Below, piece by piece: positions 1 through 10,169 of a DNA stretch of 37,500 bases (position 1 is the stretch's first letter; each line of letters begins with the position of its first letter). The DNA comes from Cristatella mucedo (taxonomy: Eukaryota; Bryozoa; Phylactolaemata; Cristatellidae). The notes below the pieces were generated by a model. The model did not search any database and had not been told where the DNA came from. It saw nothing but the letters and a program-made list of their open reading frames with translations. A program made the position numbers and the translations under genes. Location: contig WPIO01000213.1 of the NCBI GenBank assembly GCA_009760855.2, positions 1-37,500 of the forward strand, written 5' to 3'.

Positions 1-137
1 AGAAAGAGGAGAACATTCGCCAGTTCAGTCGACGCGATTCTGAGCCGCTCTCGTGCGCCCGGACACGCGCCTTCAGTCCTGAATGGCGCTGCGACAGCCG
101 CGCGCGCCGATCCTGCTCCTGCTGCATCGCTGACGAG

Positions 138-276
138 ACGCTGCCCGTCGTTCCGCGCTGGAGCGCATCAAGCTGCTCCAGGACGACGTGCAGACGCTCT
201 CGGTGAAAGTGCGCAACTACGCCAACTACCAGGAGCGATTCGGCACGTCTCTGGCGTCCAGCAAGCGCGGCATGGA
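138..276 (+). CDS. Dynein exon 1 of window: tail helix
   Basis: The reading LERIKLLQDD, then VRNYANYQERFG, matches the tail region ahead of the linker, where a YQ..FG motif is common. The frame has a stop just upstream (TGA at about 131), so the exon starts after the AG at 136-137 or later. It ends in a good donor, GA|GTGAGT, leaving phase 2. The 5' end is uncertain. Confidence 0.6.
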
Positions 277-601
277 GTGAGTGTTCGCCCGTGCGTGCGC
301 CCGGCCGGCCGCGCAGGAAGTAGTGCCAGGGCGAACCACCCGGGAAAGCTAGGAATGCGTGAAAGAAAGTGCGGATTTAATTTCCGAGCTTCGAACCAAA
401 CGCAGAGGTTTGAGCAGTTGACCTAAATAAGAAAGCCTACGTCATTGCCTACGTCATTGCCTACCGTCATTGCCTACGTCTTGCTTAGATCGAAAGGAGC
501 GAAAATCTCGAGTTGCAGCGAGCCTCAGGGTTAGTTTCCGGAAATTTTTAAATTGCCTAGAGAAGAGGTTGAGTTCACTGAGGGCGCCAGATCAATATTT
601 A

Positions 602-633
<32 letters not shown>

Positions 634-1027
634 GCTTTTAGGATAAAAGCATCCTAATTTCTAATCCGACATCCGACCGCCGCGTTGCGGAGCGAAGAGC
701 GCTTCTCAGTTCTGAGCCTCCTATTCAGCCTCCCATTCGTGAGAGCTTTCGCGTGAGCAATGCGACCGTTGACGCGAGCCCTCAGCTCCAAAGCGCAATT
801 TCCTTTCTCCGCGCTCGCTTCTCTAAGCTCTCTGCGCCCGCTCGTGAAGACTCGCTGTAGCGACTCAGATTTCCTACTCAGATCTGCACCGCCCAACGGC
901 TAGTCCGCCGCGACCGCTCGCGTAGTTAGTGTAGCCACTCGGCAGTGTAGTCCCTCGCGGACGTGCGTCGTGACGTCCTCGCGTGACGCTTGCAGCGAGT
1001 ACTCTCTGTACGACCCGCGGCGGCGAG
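277..1027 (+). other. Intron with short repeats and a SINE/LINE-type tail
   Basis: It holds about four imperfect copies of a CATTGCCTACGT-like unit (432-485), a transposon tail followed by a TTA tract (541-633), and otherwise GC-rich sequence with no supported gene. Confidence 0.5.
541..633 (+). mobile_element. Retroposon 3' tail remnant with (TTA)n
   Basis: The segment TGCCTAGAGAAGAGG, then CACTGAGGGCGCCAGATCAA, then a TTA run of about ten units, is a diverged copy of the tail seen at 16446-16525 and, inverted, at 14598-14650. No tRNA-like head is visible here, so it is probably a 5'-truncated insertion. Confidence 0.6.
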
Positions 1028-1233
1028 GACCTCAGTGAAAGCGCAGGTCGTGCAGTCGGAGCTGGGCGACATCGAGCGCGACCTGACGCTCCGTCGTCTG
1101 CTCTGGGAGTCGCAAGAGGAGCTGACTCGACTCGTGGCCGAGTGGACCGCGACGCCGTTCGACGAGCTGAACGTCGAGCTTCTGCAGAAAGCCGTCGGCA
1201 GGTTCACGCAGACCGTCTATATGCTGGAGAAAG
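1028..1233 (+). CDS. Dynein exon 2: N-terminal linker region (DHC_N2)
   Basis: The reading SELGDIERDLTLRRLLWESQ, then LTRLVAEW and VYMLEKG, matches the start of the linker, with its conserved tryptophans. The donor AAAG|GTGCGC leaves phase 1. The better-looking acceptor (CAG at 1044-1046, start 1047) is phase 0 and does not fit exon 1, which ends in phase 2. A start at 1028 after GCGAG fits the phase but has a poor pyrimidine tract. The 5' boundary is therefore open. Confidence 0.8.
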
Positions 1234-1918
1234 GTGCGCGGCGCCGGCGGTGGCGGCAGCGTCGCCAAAGCTGGCGGCGTCACCGGCCGGAGACGGGCCT
1301 GGTCGACCGGCGCTTGCCCAGACCGGTCTGGTGCAGCTCTATCGCTGGCAAAAAGAGAGGAAATAAAAGAGAGGAAATATGTGCCGCCCGAATGGCGTCC
1401 GCCGACCGGCTTCCGCTTAATAACTTCGTGCTCTACTTTCGCAGACCGCAGGGTCGCCTCGCGAGTTGCGGAGCGAGGGCCGAAAGTGACGGCGGCGGCG
1501 GTGGTGGCAGCCGAAGGCTCTCGCCGGCTAACTCGAACTCTTGCTGTAACCCCAATCCCTAACCCCAACTCTTGTAGAGCGAGAATTGGAGAGGAGAGTT
1601 TCGAGGAGAGAGCTTGCGGAGAGCTCGCAAGAATCTCGCGCGAGGGTGAATCTCGTGCGAGCGTGAATCTCGCGCGAGGTTCTCGCAGCACTAGATTCTC
1701 GGAGCGCCAGACCGGACGCGTCCCTCCGCCGCCAGCGGTGCCGGAAGCTGCAGCTGGCTACCATTGGCCGCAATCGCTCGCTCCTGGCGCGCGATCCGGC
1801 GCGCGCCGCCATTTTTAGCGGGGCCGGGGCGGTGCTTTCGCCAAGTGGGGGGGGGGCGGAGGCGTCGCTCACTTCCGCCGCGGCGCTCACTCGGTCCTCT
1901 CGCCCTTCGCTCTCCAAG
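1234..1918 (+). other. Intron, no recognised element
   Basis: GC-rich sequence with imperfect repeats of GTGAATCTCGCGCGAG-like units (about 1640-1685) and a G run at 1847-1856. No gene or known transposon is seen. Confidence 0.5.
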
Positions 1919-2109
1919 GTCTGCCCGCGAACGAGATGGTGCCGCTGCTGAAGCAGCAAGTCGCCGACTTCAAGCAGAGCATGCCGGTCATAACGAGCCT
2001 GCGAAACCCGTCGCTGCGGCCGCGCCACTGGGCCGACATCGAGGCGATCATTGGACGGCCGATTCCTCGCGGACAGAGCTTCCAGCTGGGCAACCTGCTC
2101 GAGATGAAC
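1919..2109 (+). CDS. Dynein exon 3: linker
   Basis: It reads LPANEMVPLLKQQVADFKQS and SLRNPSLRPRHWADIE, the diagnostic linker block in which FK..MPV.T.LRNP..R.RHW is shared with DNAH6-type chains. The acceptor is CTCTCCAAG| in phase 1 and the donor AAC|GTGAGC is phase 0; the 191-nt length fits both neighbours. Confidence 0.95.
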
Positions 2110-2115
2110 GTGAGC

Positions 2116-2145
2116 GGCGACCGGCGCGCGCGCGCGCCGGTCGCC
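2116..2145. repeat. Perfect 30-bp palindrome just after the exon 3 donor
   Basis: The arm GGCGACCGGCGCGCG is followed directly by its reverse complement. It starts 6 bp into the intron, so the transcript could fold a GC hairpin next to the 5' splice site. Confidence 0.9.
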
Positions 2146-2374
2146 CGCCGCCGCCACGTTTTTCTTGCGCGGCAGCCACGTTCGCGCGGCAGCGAGCTGC
2201 CGCGCCTTCGCCTTGCGCGGCGCCGCAGGCAGCGGAGGACGTCGCGGCAGCGCCATCGCGCGGCGGCGGCGCTGCTGGGGCGCGCGCGGAGCGGCGGCGG
2301 CGGCTGGTGGTTTTTTCGCGCGCTCGAACGCGCCGAACCCGCGACGAGTGCGGACGGGGGCGGGGCTCTTTCAG

Positions 2375-2455
2375 ATCTCCAAATACAAGGATAAAATCCA
2401 GGACATTTCGACGACGGCGACGAACGAGGCCACCTTGGAAGGCATGCTGCAAAAG
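2375..2455 (+). CDS. Dynein exon 4: linker
   Basis: An 81-nt, phase 0-0 exon reading SKYKDKIQDIS, then TNEATLEGMLQK, the linker helix before the W.....F block. Acceptor CTCTTTCAG|, donor AAG|GTGAGG. Confidence 0.93.
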
Positions 2456-2721
2456 GTGAGGGCCGCCGTGCGACAGTCCGTGCCGGAACCTCTATACCGC
2501 TCTGCGTTGCTGCGCGGAAAAGGCACGCGTCGATCGGACGAATGAGCGAAAGGAGGCCTTCACCTTTGCGGGCTGCGCGCACTGCGCTCGATCTGCTCCG
2601 GCGGACGCAGCGTTTCTTCCGGAAGTTTCGCGCTCGCGACGCTCTGAGCGAGCGCCGCATGTCTCATCGTATTGCCGCCGCCGCCGCTCGGCGTCGGCAT
2701 CGTCGTCGTCGTCGTTTGCAG

Positions 2722-2880
2722 GTCGTGCTGCTCTGGCAGAGCACGGACCTGCACTTCGTCGCGCACCAGGGCCGCGACACGCACATCATCAGCGGAGCCG
2801 ACGAACTGCTGGCTCTGCTCGAGGAGAGTCAGGTGACCGTCGGCACGATCCGCGGCTCGAGATACGTCAACCCGATCAAG
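2722..2880 (+). CDS. Dynein exon 5: linker
   Basis: A 159-nt, phase 0-0 exon with LLWQSTDLHFVAHQGRDT and IISGADELLALLEES, then RGSRYVNPIK. The I.G.D.....L.....V...I..SRYV pattern is characteristic of dynein linkers. Acceptor GTTTGCAG|, donor AAG|GTACCG. Confidence 0.96.
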
Positions 2881-3187
2881 GTACCGCGCGGCGCCGTCGT
2901 TTCTCTCCTTTTCTCTTAATCTCTTTTCGTCTTTCCCGGAAGTCTCGGAGTCCGTGCGCTGCCGCGTCAGGTTTACGTGGCCAGGTGATTGCAGAGCTCG
3001 CGGAATTTCGCAGTCTGCCGATTTCGCTTTCGCGACGCTTTCCGGTCGCCTCCGGTCGCTTCCGTTCGCCTCGGGTCGCCTCCGATCGCCGTTCGATCGC
3101 CTCCGTCGGTCGGCGCTCTCGGCGCGCGCGCGCGCTCGCGAGACAGCGCCAAGTGAGCGGAGAGCGGAAGCGGTGGCGTTCGCGCAG

Positions 3188-3308
3188 GCGCAAGTCGAGG
3201 AGTGGACCGGCGGCTCGCACTCCTGGCGCGAACGCTCGACGAGTGGATGACGTGCCAGCGCAACTGGCTCTATCTGGAGCAAATCTTCGGCAACCAGGAC
3301 ATTCAGAG
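3188..3308 (+). CDS. Dynein exon 6: linker, with an apparent 1-nt loss near 3212
   Basis: From the acceptor GCGCAG|, phase 0 gives AQVEEWTG, the conserved V-E/D-E-W block. The conserved continuation LALLARTLDEWMTCQRNWLY is in another frame, from CTC at 3214. Only 8 nt separate TGG (3203-3205) from CTC (3214), where the family has three codons. The 121-nt length is one short of the 122 needed to link a phase 0 entry to the phase 2 exit at AG|GTCAGA. The protein is otherwise well conserved through QIFGNQDIQR. Confidence 0.88.
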
Positions 3309-3455
3309 GTCAGAGCGCCGCCGCCGCCGCTGCGCTGCGGGCTTCGCGCGGCGGTCCATCCGGCGCGCCGTATCCGGCTGCTGCCTGCCGTCCTGACCGC
3401 TCTCGCTCAGCAACGACCCCTGACCTCTGCTGCTGCTGCCGCTGGGCAAACGCAG

Positions 3456-3626
3456 GCAACTGCCGAACGAGGCGAAGCTGTTCGCGACCCTGGACAAGTC
3501 GTGGAAGGACATCATGCGTCGCACGGTCGACCGCCGAACGCGCTGAAAGCCGCTACTGCGTCGGGCGTGCTCGAGGCCCTGCAAGCGGCCAACGTCGGCC
3601 TCGAGAAGATACACAAGTGCCTCGAG
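3456..3626 (+). CDS. Dynein exon 7: linker, with an apparent 1-nt loss near 3535 and a GC donor
   Basis: It reads QLPNEAKLFATLDKSWKDIM and RRTVD, then must shift frame to give PNALKAATASGVLEALQAAN and KIHKCLE. Read without a shift it meets a TGA at 3544-3546. Between GAC (3529-3531) and CCG (3534) there are only 2 nt. With one base restored the exon runs from phase 2 to phase 0. The 3' end has no usable GT, but GAG|GCGAGC gives KCLE|DYLETKR across the junction, as expected for the family. Confidence 0.88.
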
Positions 3627-3921
3627 GCGAGCGCGAGCACCCCCGCCCCCGGCCCCGCCCCGGCCCCGGCCCCGCCCCGCCCCGGCCCGCCCCCCCCCGC
3701 CCCGCGAGCAAGTAGAGTCGCCGCGGCGGCTCAAAACTTCGAGCCACTTCGAGACGGCCGTGGCCGCCACCGTGGCCGCCGCCGCCGCCGCCGGCCTGAC
3801 GCTCGCGCGCGATTGCGGCTCGGCGCCAGGCGACGTCGCCAGGCGCCGTCGCTCGCTGTCGTGCGGCGCCGACTGTCGCCTGACGCGCCCGCCGACTGAC
3901 GCCTCCATCGCGCGCTCGCAG

Positions 3922-4020
3922 GACTATTTGGAGACGAAGAGGCTCGTGTTCCCGCGATTCTACTTCCTCAGCAACGACGAACTTCTCGACATTCTCGCGC
4001 AGTCCAAGAACCCCGACGCC
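3922..4020 (+). CDS. Dynein exon 8: linker, 3' end obscured by GCC/GCT repeats
   Basis: Acceptor GCTCGCAG| is followed by DYLETKRLVFPRFYFLSNDE and LLDILAQSKNPDA, the highly conserved PRFYFLSN.ELL.IL block. The family then has two more residues (usually VQ) before PHL, and a donor. Here the sequence runs straight into GCC/GCT-rich repeats with no GT nearby, so the end is approximate. GC donors at 4018 or 4027 would be in phase. Confidence 0.85.
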
Positions 4021-4023
4021 CGA

Positions 4024-4530
4024 CGCGCTGCCGCCGCTGCCGCGCTGCCGCCGCTGCCGCCGTGCCGCTGCCGCGCTGCCGCTGCCGCCGCCGCGCTGCA
4101 GCCGCTGCCGCCAGCTGCCGCCGCTGCCGCCCGAACGCCGCCGCTGCCGCCGCTGCCGCCCAACGCCGCCGCTGCCGCCGCTGCCGCCGCTGCCGCCGCT
4201 GCCGCCGCTGCCGCCGCTGCCGCCGCTGCCGCCGCTGCCGCCGCTGCCGCCGCTGCCGCCGCTGCCGCCGCTGCCGCCGCTGCCGCCGCTGCCGCCGCTG
4301 CCGCCGCCGCTGCCGCCGCTGCCGCCGCTGCCGCCGAACGCCGCCGCTGCCGCCGCTGCCGCCGCTGCCGCCGCTGCCGCCGCTGCCGCCGCTGCCGCCG
4401 CTGCCGCCGCTGCCGCCGCTGCCGCCGCTGCCGCCCGCTGCCGCGCCGCTGCCGCCGAACGCCGCCGCGCCGCCCCGCGCCGCGCCGCCGCCGCCCGCCG
4501 CTGCCGCCGCTGCCGCCCGCCGCTGATAGC
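4024..4530. repeat. (GCCGCT)n/(GCCGCC)n microsatellite expansion
   Basis: About 500 bp of near-pure GCCGCT with variants, starting a few bases after the last recognisable codon of exon 8. It produces long poly-Ala, Leu-Pro-Pro or Cys-Arg-Arg frames on + and Gly/Ser/Arg frames on -, all repeat artefacts. Followed by a GGC run (4557-4587). Confidence 0.95.
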
Positions 4531-4554
4531 GGAGAACGCCGCGCTGAGAGGGCG

Positions 4555-4587
<33 letters not shown>

Positions 4588-4768
4588 TAGAGCGTCGCCG
4601 TAGCACTGCAAAGTGTTGCCGATCGTATTGAGGTGCGACTCAGCGACGCCGCCGCGACGCCGCCGCCGCCGCCGATTGCTGCGTCGGTCCTGGTTCCACC
4701 GCTGACCGCCGCCCCCGCCGCAGCACGCGCCGACGTCATGTCCGCTGCGTCTCTTGTCGCTCTCTCAG

Positions 4769-4887
4769 CCGCATCTCGCCAAATGCTTCGGCAACGTAAA
4801 GAGTCTGGAGATCCGCGCGCCGCCGCGCCAGCCGCCGACGGTGATGACCATGCGGTCGGCCGAGGGCGAGGTCGTGCCCATGCCCAG
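4769..4887 (+). CDS. Dynein exon 9: linker
   Basis: Acceptor CTCTCTCAG| in phase 0, then PHLAKCFGNVKSLEIR and MRSAEGEVVPMPR. The PHL.KCF..V..LE pattern is conserved in dynein linkers. Donor AG|GTAGGT leaves phase 2. Confidence 0.93.
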
Positions 4888-5952
4888 GTAGGTCGAAGGT
4901 CGAAGCGACGAAGCGTCGTCTTGGTGAGTAGATAGATAAATACATACGCAGATTGATGGGTAGATAGATGAAATTATGTATAGATGACTTTCAAATACAG
5001 CCCTCGGGTAGGCCACGCGCGAATCTCTGGTGGAGCAATAAAGTCCCGCTTTATTTATCCCCAAAGGCAGGTGCGCCTCTCATTGATTGCCGAAGCTACC
5101 TGAACCCAGAGTCCCTCACCAACGGAAGCGCTAGAAGATCTAGCGTAATCCTTCAGTTCTACTAATGTGCAGCGAATAGAGATTAAATCGCAGCGAGCCT
5201 CACGGAACGAGAGCGAAAAGGAATGCTTAGCTTTGAATGTAGCTCACCAAGTTTTAATACTTCCAGTACATTTCGCGATTGCAGCAGGCACACATCTCCT
5301 TTCAATCAGTAGGCCAATGCAGTATCGGAAAGTCGATTTATAGAGGCTTAAAATAGTAGCGTCGCTCGGAGTCGCCGTCCTTGATTGACCGTCCGCCTCC
5401 GGCGCCCGAGGCGGGACGGACGACGGAACGGACGAAGGCGCGCGCACGCACGCCGCGCGCTCGACGCCTGAGGCCACTTGAGGCGAGGCCTCGCCTTCCT
5501 CTCAGTCGCACCTGCCTGCTGCTGCCTGCTGCCTGCTTTTCTGTCGCGTTCGGGCCGCGTAAGTTGGGGGTCGCGTCCGGTCACGTAGATCGATAGATTC
5601 GCCTCACCCGCCCCTCGCCTCTAGGAGTTGTCTTGTCTGCCACAGCAGACTTCTGGTGTAGAAAAAGAGGAGGAGAAGGAGGAGGAGGAGGAGTGCTATC
5701 GCGCGGTCGTGAACGCGAAGCGAGCGCTCGTCGTCGTTGGCGGCAAGACCTTTGGCTCGCGCACTCCACGTTGTCCAACTGTCACGAGTCGTTGGCGGCC
5801 TGCGTCCTTGTGCTTTCGCGCCTTGAGGTCGTGCGACGGCTAATTGCACGCGTAGCGGAGCGTCGCGCATAGAAGGCCCGTCGTGGCAGAGCAGACGAGA
5901 GCACGCGCTCGATAATTCGTCTGCTCGATAACCGCCGCACTTTCTCCACCAG
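4888..5952 (+). other. Intron, no recognised element
   Basis: It contains a GATA-like tract (4926-4975), a purine GGA tract (5661-5693) and otherwise mixed sequence. No supported gene. Confidence 0.5.
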
Positions 5953-6027
5953 GAACGTACGAGCTCGAGGGCCCGTCGAGCAGTGGCTGGGCAGCGTCGA
6001 AACGGGCATGTTTGACACGGTCAAAAG
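5953..6027 (+). CDS. Dynein exon 10: linker
   Basis: A 75-nt exon, phase 2-2, reading NVRARGPVEQWL, then SVETGMFDTVKR. The ARG.VE.WL motif is strongly conserved in axonemal dyneins. Acceptor CTCCACCAG|, donor AG|GTCAGT. Confidence 0.93.
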
Positions 6028-6250
6028 GTCAGTTAGCCGACGCTGCGCTCGACGGCAGCGGCGCGGCAGCGGCGTCGGCGTGGCGTCGCAGACGTCGGCG
6101 TCTCCGAGCGCGTGGGTTCGCCGCGCGCTTCGGCGCGCGCTTCGGCGCCTTCGAAGGCGTCTTAGGAGAAAAGAAGAGAAGAACAATTTAGGGTATAGAG
6201 GAAAGAAGAGAAAGAGAAAGAGAAAGCTTCGTTGCCTGCGCTTCGGTGCA

Positions 6251-6326
6251 GCGCACAGTTCGCGCTGCTGCTGCTGCTGCTGCTGCGCAGGCGCGCTGCG
6301 CCGAAGCAGCTTCGCGAACTGTGCGC
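6251..6326. repeat. Inverted repeat, 14-bp arms around a CTG run
   Basis: GCGCACAGTTCGCG (6251-6264) is matched by its reverse complement (6313-6326), with a (CTG)6-containing loop. It lies about 55 bp upstream of exon 11. Confidence 0.85.
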
Positions 6327-6380
6327 GCTGTGCGCTGCGACGCCGCAGCGTCTTCATCTTCTTCGGCTCGCTGCGCGTAG

Positions 6381-6474
6381 GCACCTCAAGAGCGGCTTGG
6401 CAGAGTGGCCGACAGGTGGCTCCGACCTCTGCGACTGGGTTCTCAAGCACCCCGGCCAAGTTGTCCTGACCGTG
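6381..6474 (+). CDS. Dynein exon 11: linker
   Basis: Acceptor GCGCGTAG| in phase 2, reading HLKSGLAEW, then DWVLKHPGQVVLTV. The W...HP.QV.LT motif is conserved. Donor GTG|GTAAGG, phase 0. Confidence 0.92.
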
Positions 6475-7449
<975 letters not shown>

Positions 7450-7703
7450 GTGCAGATCGTGTTCAGCAAGGACGTGGCCAAGGCGCTGAGCGACTACGAC
7501 GCGCCGGGCGCACTCGCCAGATGCCACAAGGGTACGGTGGCCATGCTGGGCCGCCTGGCGCGCCTCGTCTCCACAGAGCTGGGCGCCGCGCATCGGCGGC
7601 TCAGCGTCGAGGCGCTGCTCACAGTGCAGGTGCACAACCGCGACATCGTGGCCGAACTGCGCGACAAGCGCGTCGTCAGTCGCAACGACTTCGAGTGGCT
7701 CAG
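7450..7703 (+). CDS. Dynein exon 12: end of linker, probable GC donor
   Basis: A 254-nt exon with QIVFSKDVAKALSDYDAPG, LLTVQVHNRDIVAELRDK and NDFEWLR. The VH.RD.V..L pattern precedes AAA1 in the family. Acceptor GTGCAG| (a second AG six bases on is also in frame). CTCAG|GCGAGT joined to 8322 gives WLRQLRYEW, with the conserved Q. A GT alternative three bases later (7707) with an acceptor at 8326 is also in frame but loses that Q. Confidence 0.93.
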
Positions 7704-8321
7704 GCGAGTCGCCGCTGCGCGCCGCTGCGCGCCGCCGCCGCTGCGTGCCACCGCTGCAGGCCATTGCCAACGCGAAAGCTTTCGAGAGGCGTCGCCTCCG
7801 GGAGACAAGAGTGCTATGGCATTGTATTTAATATCGCTATAAAATGTCGCTATGGTATGTTGCTATGCTAGGTCAGATAATGTGTACTATCGGATCTTGG
7901 CAGCCAGGAGGTGCGGTGCTTGGTCTTCGCGATCCCGGGGTCGCGGGTTCGAGTCGGGCAGTCCTATTTTGCCCACTGAGAGCGGTGGCGATACCCGTCA
8001 AGGCTCTTCTTCCGCTATGCGCACGAGGCATATTGATTATCAGCTATTATTATTATTATTATTATTACTATTGATTATGACATGATCGCAAGATCGCAAG
8101 ATCGGCCGCGACTATAAGCAACTCGGTCGATATGTCGTCTGTCGCGGGACCTGTCGTCCGTCCCGTCTCAGACGCGAGGGCTTACTAATTTCGCGAGCGA
8201 TGTCGTCTCTGAACTTGTCTCCGGCGCCTTTGCGACGCGCGGCGGCCGCGCGCGAGCGCGTGCGAAGCCATCGCGCCGGAAGCGACATCGCTGAACCGGA
8301 AGCGTCGCGCTGTCGCTGCAG
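7704..8321 (+). other. Intron containing a SINE
   Basis: Apart from the tRNA-derived SINE at 7893-8076, I see no element. Confidence 0.5.
7893..8076 (+). mobile_element. tRNA-derived SINE, type 1
   Basis: A tRNA-like head with an A-box-like segment (GGCAGCCAGGAGG) and the B-box GGGTTCGAGTC, then a body (GCCACTGAGAGCGG-like, then GTCAAGGCTCTTC and CCGCTAT) and an ATT tail. The same body occurs at 24486-24660 (+) and 26315-26470 (-), so this is an interspersed family. Confidence 0.8.
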
Positions 8322-8553
8322 GCAGCTTCGCTACGAGTGGGACGAAGGCGGCAACAACTGCGTCATCTCGCAGTCGAACGCCGGCTTCGTGTACGGCTAC
8401 GAGTACTTGGGCTGCTCGCCGCGGCTTGTCATGACGCCGCTCACCGACCGCTGCTACCTGACGCTCACCGGCGCGCTGCGCCTCAACCTCGGCGGCTCGC
8501 CGGCGGGCCCCGCGGGCACCGGCAAGACAGAGACGGTCAAGGATCTCGCCAAG
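8322..8553 (+). CDS. Dynein exon 13: AAA1 N-terminal part with Walker A
   Basis: It reads [20 protein letters not shown], then [15 protein letters not shown] and [15 protein letters not shown]. This is the main ATP-hydrolysing site, and the Walker A lysine and threonine are intact. Phase 2 in, 0 out (AAG|GTCAGA). Confidence 0.98.
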
Positions 8554-9177
8554 GTCAGAGGACACTCTCGTGCGCCGCTGCCGCGATGTCGCCGGCGGGA
8601 TGCAGTAGCACGCGGGGGGGGGGGGGAAGGACGGCGAGGCGAAGCCGGATGCGACGGGTGAGGCGCTGAATGATTGACGAATTAAGAATATAATATCATC
8701 CTCATAATTATATATCAGTTGTATTATTTAATAAAGAATATACTATATTATTATTTAATAATATATTAAATTATATTATTTATTATATTATATCATTCTC
8801 ATAGTTTAGTTTTATTTATTTTACATTATATCATTCTCATAGTTTTATTTATTTTATTATATCATTTCTCATAGTTTATATTATATCATTCTCATTTATT
8901 ATATTATATTATTCTCATATACGCTCGCATTCGCGCGTCGGGTCAGAGGGCGCGCGCACGCGCCGCTGCCGTGACGTCACCGAAGGGCGCAATAGCTATA
9001 GGAGGGAGGGTATATATTATAGGGGGGGGGGGGAGGAGGGCGCTGGCTGCCCACGGAGGCGGCGGCGGCTGAGAAAGGGGCGGGGCGGCGCGAGGGACGA
9101 GACGGCGATCTGCGCTCGCGCGCGTCGGTAACCCGAAGTGAGAAAGTCGCTGACGTTGCCGCGCGCTCCGTCTGCAG
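8554..9177 (+). other. Intron with an AT-rich block
   Basis: 8680-8925 is almost pure A/T with repeated TATATCATTCTCATA units in a GC-rich setting. G runs at 8616-8627 and 9021-9033. No gene. Confidence 0.6.
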
Positions 9178-9231
9178 GCGGTGGGTAAGCAGTGCGTCGT
9201 GTTCAACTGCTCGGAAGGACTCGATTATAAG
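9178..9231 (+). CDS. Dynein exon 14: AAA1
   Basis: A 54-nt, phase 0-0 exon reading AVGKQCVVFNCSEGLDYK, the AAA1 block after Walker A. FNCSEGLDYK is close to invariant in axonemal dyneins. Acceptor GTCTGCAG|, donor AAG|GTGAGC. Confidence 0.97.
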
Positions 9232-9257
9232 GTGAGCGCTCTGCTCCGGCGCCGCAT

Positions 9258-9398
9258 AAAATCGGCGCTACAAATCGGCGCTACAAATCGGCGCTACAAA
9301 ATCGGCGCTACAAATCGGCGCTACAAATCGGTGCTACAAATCGGCGCTACAAATCGGCGCTACAAATCGGTGCTACAAATCGGCGCTACAAAATCGGC
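9258..9398. repeat. 13-bp tandem array (AAATCGGCGCTAC)
   Basis: About ten head-to-tail units with C/T changes (GGCGC/GGTGC) and occasional 14-bp units, 27 bp inside the intron after exon 14. Confidence 0.95.
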
Positions 9399-9458
9399 GC
9401 GCGAAGCTTTTTCCTCTGCTTCTCCGTCGGTTCTCACATCCGTCGGTTCTCTTGTCCA

Positions 9459-9502
9459 TCATTCATTCATTCATTCATTCATTCATTCATCATCATCATT
9501 CA
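9459..9502. repeat. (ATTC)n microsatellite
   Basis: A run of ATTC units followed by CATCATCATTCATC. Confidence 0.9.
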
Positions 9503-9663
9503 TCTCATCATCTAGTCGGCCGTGCCATCGTGAATTCAACGCTCGCGCCGTCGGCTAATGGAAGCCGCCGACGGCGCCGCCCGCTTTCCGAGCTTGAAAT
9601 TCTGGTACATTTCAAATTTGAAATTCCTGTACACTTCAATTTGCGGCACATTCAAATTCCGGC

Positions 9664-9701
9664 ACGTTGCGAGCTAGCTACGTCGGCGTAGCTCGCAACG
9701 T
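9664..9701. repeat. Inverted repeat, 13-bp arms
   Basis: ACGTTGCGAGCTA is repeated inverted after a 12-nt loop; the loop itself can pair further (GCTACG/CGTAGC in a shifted register). Confidence 0.85.
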
Positions 9702-9954
9702 ACCGGAGACCGCTCTGCGCACCCGCTCTGCGAACCCGCTCTCGACCCCCGGGCAGGCGGGCTCTTCGCGTCGGACGGAGCCGCGAACTCGCGGACCAGG
9801 TAGCCGCCGCCGCGCCCACGCGGGCGGCGCGGCGGCGGCGTTTGCTCGCCGCTGCGCCGCCCGCCGCTCTTCGGCTCGACGCGGCATCGCGACGGACGGC
9901 GCCGACCTCGATCCGCTGACCTCGACCGCGCGCGCGGCGCGCGCGTTCGCGCAG

Positions 9955-10169
9955 ATGCTGGGCAAGTTCTTCGCGGGCCTGGCGCAGTCGGGCAGCTGGT
10001 GCTGCTTCGACGAGTTCAACCGGATCGACGTCGAGGTCCTGTCGGTCGTCGCGCAGCAGATACACACCGTGAAGACGGCCAAGGACGGCGCCGCGGCGCG
10101 ATTCATGTTCGAGGGACGCGAGATCCGCCTGAACGCCACGTGCGGCTTCTTCATCACCATGAATCCTTC
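9955..10169 (+). CDS. Dynein exon 15: AAA1 Walker B
   Basis: It reads [20 protein letters not shown] and [16 protein letters not shown], then [12 protein letters not shown] and GFFITMNP. The Walker B aspartate and glutamate are intact. The double C in WCCFDEFN favours the DNAH6 type. The donor must be TC|GTAATG (phase 2), giving a split serine codon after MNP, where the family nearly always has glycine (MNPGYAGR). Confidence 0.97.

Noticed and set aside
1540-1575. Telomere-like CCCTAACCCC motif
   Set aside because: Only one or two imperfect units; chance.
3553-4739. Long open frames of poly-Ala, Gly-Ser or Arg-rich sequence on both strands
   Set aside because: They are frames through the GCCGCT microsatellite and have no family similarity.
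9258-9398. CRISPR-like array
   Set aside because: Units are 13 bp with no spacers; a simple tandem repeat in a eukaryotic intron. The same applies to 27108-27255.
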